Shown piece after piece: positions 14,017 through 14,181 of a stretch of DNA of 14,181 bases. The stretch spans positions 1-14,181 of the forward strand of contig CAZABG010000065.1 of NCBI GenBank assembly GCA_964483465.1, given 5' to 3'. Within the stretch, counting starts at the first letter, position 1; every line of letters begins with the position of its first letter. The notes beneath the pieces were generated by a model that saw nothing but the letters and a program-made list of their open reading frames with translations, was not told where the DNA came from and searched no databases. This DNA is from CAZABG01 sp964483465. Its GTDB lineage: Bacteria > Chlamydiota > Chlamydiia > Chlamydiales > Parachlamydiaceae. The position numbers and the translations under genes are program-made.

Positions 14017-14181
14017 ATATTACAGGATCGCCTGTGGCGAGTTCCAGGTTTAAGACTGCCTCTTCAGAAAGACCTTCGATCGCCATAATGATCGACCTTA
14101 AGGAATTTCCGTGGGCGACAACGAGCACATTTTTCCCCTCTTTCAAGCGAGGAACAATTTTTTCCCTCTAATAGGGCAAGG
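13985..14181 (-). CDS. gpmA: C-terminal part of 2,3-bisphosphoglycerate-dependent phosphoglycerate mutase, with an in-frame TAG at the edge
   Basis: The minus strand from the right edge encodes the end of GpmA, the glycolytic enzyme that interconverts 3- and 2-phosphoglycerate: IVPRLKEGKN, VLVVAHGNSLRSII (AHGNSLR carries the second catalytic histidine), MAIEGLSEEAVLNLELATG, and a TAA stop at 13985-13987. The 3' end overlaps nifS by 32 nt. The first residues visible are LPY, then TAG at 14168-14170, then REKIVP. Homologues have an aromatic residue, usually Trp, at that place (LPYW/F), so the TAG replaces a likely TGG. This is either an error at a sequence end, a real nonsense mutation, or a disruption by the hexamer-like CCTTGCCCTA that forms the last ten bases. 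The 5' part of the gene is outside the window. Confidence 0.85.

Noticed and set aside
1..14181. TAG reassigned as a sense codon in this genome
   Set aside because: In-frame TAGs at 489-491 and 14168-14170 are suggestive, but the dksA-like gene ends in TAG at the length expected for the family, so TAG works as a stop.
1..14181. tRNA or rRNA genes
   Set aside because: No cloverleaf with a GGTTCRA-type T arm or rRNA-like conserved stretch was found in the gaps.

Overview
The window looks like a chromosomal piece of a member of the Chlamydiota, most likely an environmental (amoeba-associated, Parachlamydiales-like) lineage and not a Chlamydia species. The reasons are the gene sets nrdR-dksA-lspA, rpsL-rpsG-fusA-rpsJ, birA/rodA and gpmA-nifS-nifU, which I recall as neighbours in Chlamydia genomes, a TraR/DksA protein without its zinc-finger cysteines, and an F-box/WD-like protein of the sort that amoeba-dwelling chlamydiae carry as candidate effectors. 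This placement comes from gene recognition only; no search was run.

Left part (1-1291, minus strand): two tandem paralogous helical proteins of unknown function. They sit in the same reading frame and are separated by one TAG codon; the downstream copy runs off the window. Next (1292-3189, minus strand) is a compact overlapping cluster nrdR > dksA-like > lspA > conserved hypothetical. It diverges from the str ribosomal operon (3213-6874, plus strand): a good sigma70-type promoter, rpsL, an unusually long structured spacer, rpsG, fusA, rpsJ and a strong intrinsic terminator.

Middle part (6875-9116), accessory in character: a (TGCCCT)7 hexanucleotide array, a small four-helix membrane protein, a divergently transcribed F-box plus beta-propeller-like protein, and a 384-bp gene-free element (8711-9094) with 18-bp perfect terminal inverted repeats that enclose two further large inverted repeats. 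The element resembles a non-autonomous, MITE-like mobile element.

Right part (9117-14181): rodA (SEDS glycosyltransferase for cell-wall synthesis) coupled to a small conserved hypothetical, divergent from a minimal birA (biotin protein ligase). Then come an unknown ORF and a tightly overlapping minus-strand operon gpmA(partial)-nifS-nifU.

The most notable points are these. (i) The NifS homologue lacks both the PLP lysine and the sulfur-carrying cysteine, and its NifU partner lacks the IscU-type scaffold cysteines while keeping the C-terminal Nfu CxxC, so an intact, translationally coupled gene pair seems to have lost cysteine-desulfurase chemistry. (ii) The F-box/WD-like candidate effector. 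(iii) The nested-palindrome element. (iv) The single-stop tandem gene pair at the left edge. (v) A four-hairpin rpsL-rpsG spacer. (vi) An in-frame TAG in gpmA beside a hexamer-like sequence at the right edge.
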